NCBI GenBank assembly: GCA_030604135.1
Contig: JAUVWL010000004.1
Coordinates: 1 to 64,000 of the forward strand
Source of the DNA: Burkholderiales bacterium
Lineage (GTDB): Bacteria > Pseudomonadota > Gammaproteobacteria > Burkholderiales > Burkholderiaceae_C
DNA: 64,000 bases
Direction of reading: 5' to 3'
The translations under genes and the position numbers were made by a program. Positions 63,060 through 64,000 of the stretch are shown piece by piece. Positions within the stretch are counted from its first letter, which is position 1. Each line of letters starts with the position of its first letter. The notes beneath the pieces were generated by a model that had not been told where the DNA came from, searched no databases, and saw only the letters and a list, made by a program, of their open reading frames with translations.

Positions 63060-64000
63060 GTGAACTCGCCCAGTCTTTCTTCCAACACCACAGCCAACCA
63101 TCTGGACTCCCTCACTTCCGGCGTGTTTTCTGCGCCGACATCGGGTGAACGCTTGTCGCGGGTCCAGGCCTGGCTGGCATGCGACCCAGCCATTGAACAG
63201 CTGCAAGAGGTATTCAAGGAGCTGTCTCATCGGGATCGTGGTGCGGCCAAGCTGGTCAAGGAGCGCCTGGACGACATGCGCAGGCAGAAGGGGCAGGAGC
63301 AACTGGCCCAGGAATGGGGCCAGAAGGCCAGGGACCTGCTGAGTCAGGAGCGGCTGAATCTCGCCGATGCGCTGGCCTGGCAGCGCGATGCCGCCCGGGC
63401 CGGTGCGCCACTGTCCAAGGAGCCTCTGAGTGAGCTCAAGGCCGCATTGACCGACAGGGTCAAGGCGATCGAAGATCTGCAGCACCGCGTTCAGGTCGAG
63501 CGGGAGGCTGCTGTTCTTCTGGCGCAACGCATCGAGGTCCTGTCCACCAAGTCATGGCGTGACGCTGTGCAGGTGGCCCAGTCACTGGACGCGGACGTGG
63601 ACAACTGGCTGGCCCAGGTGGACGCATTGTCGGCCGATGCGCAATGGGGCAGCATTGAGCCTCGCTTCGTGACCATGATCGATACCTCGCGAAGCCAGCT
63701 GCAACTGGTGCGCGAAGCATTTCAGGCCGCCCTGGCGCAAGCCGTGGCAGCCGAGGCCGATCCACAGGCCGAGCTGCCCGCCGTGCCGGTGTGGGCAGAT
63801 GAGCTGCGGGCCGCCCGTGGTGAGGCGCCGGCGGCCGACGGCCACGGCGCTGATGCGGGCAAGACCAGGCCTGCGGCCGAGCCGAACCCGGCACTGGACC
63901 ATGCCTTGCAGCGGCTGGAGCAGGAGTTGGCTGAGGGCCATGGGAAGTCGGCGCCGAAAGCGGCCGCCGAGGTGCGCCATCTGCTCAAGGGCTTGGGCCG
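63060..64000 (+). CDS. DUF349-like coiled-coil protein, GTG start, truncated by window end
   Basis: Open frame from GTG 63060 to the window end: (V/M)NSPSLSSNTTANHLDSLTSGVF...RVQAWLACDPAIEQLQEVFKELSHRDRGAAKLVKERLDDMRRQKGQEQLAQ...; absent from the ORF track because no stop is reached. Confidence 0.7.
   Translation, partial: MNSPSLSSNTTANHLDSLTSGVFSAPTSGERLSRVQAWLACDPAIEQLQEVFKELSHRDRGAAKLVKERLDDMRRQKGQEQLAQEWGQKARDLLSQERLNLADALAWQRDAARAGAPLSKEPLSELKAALTDRVKAIEDLQHRVQVEREAAVLLAQRIEVLSTKSWRDAVQVAQSLDADVDNWLAQVDALSADAQWGSIEPRFVTMIDTSRSQLQLVREAFQAALAQAVAAEADPQAELPAVPVWADELRAARGEAPAADGHGADAGKTRPAAEPNPALDHALQRLEQELAEGHGKSAPKAAAEVRHLLKGLG

Noticed and set aside
62693-63148. 151-aa ORF MKGPCPIGNFHGSVGLG...
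   Set aside because: Overlaps a strong terminator and the start of the DUF349-like gene; no family resemblance.

Overview
This 64 kb, GC-rich window looks like an ordinary betaproteobacterial chromosome, most likely Burkholderiales/Comamonadaceae. That placement is inferred from gene content and repeat types, not from a search. Main blocks: (i) an IS3-type transposase end and gene debris at the left edge; (ii) PHB-depolymerase-like esterase, MBL-fold and GNAT genes; (iii) a MATE exporter divergent from a chromosomal AAC(3)-I-type aminoglycoside acetyltransferase; (iv) a glucose/Entner-Doudoroff block (mgsA, pgi, eda, edd, pgl, zwf, pgm, LacI-type regulator, porin); (v) miaA, mutL, amiC, tsaE and queG housekeeping genes; (vi) an MCE-type cassette (MlaE-like permease, MlaD-like protein, lipoprotein) with no adjacent ATPase; (vii) a LysR/pirin/flavodoxin module; (viii) dnaE and a CHASE4-like hybrid histidine kinase; (ix) ybgC-tolQRA without tolB-pal, followed by nusB, ribH, ribB(A), ribE and ribD; (x) a type IV minor-pilin/PilY1 cluster lying between ribD and nrdR-glyA; (xi) a lytic transglycosylase, a structured intergenic region, and a DUF349-like gene cut by the window end. 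No rRNA, tRNA or CRISPR array was recognised. The best second-look items are the ATPase-less MCE cassette, the RibBA whose GTP-cyclohydrolase II half lacks its zinc cysteines, the AAC(3)-I homologue, the HexR-like operator at zwf, the two REP-doublet loci, and the structured intergenic region near 62.7-62.95 kb. All family calls were made by eye from the translations; no database search was run.
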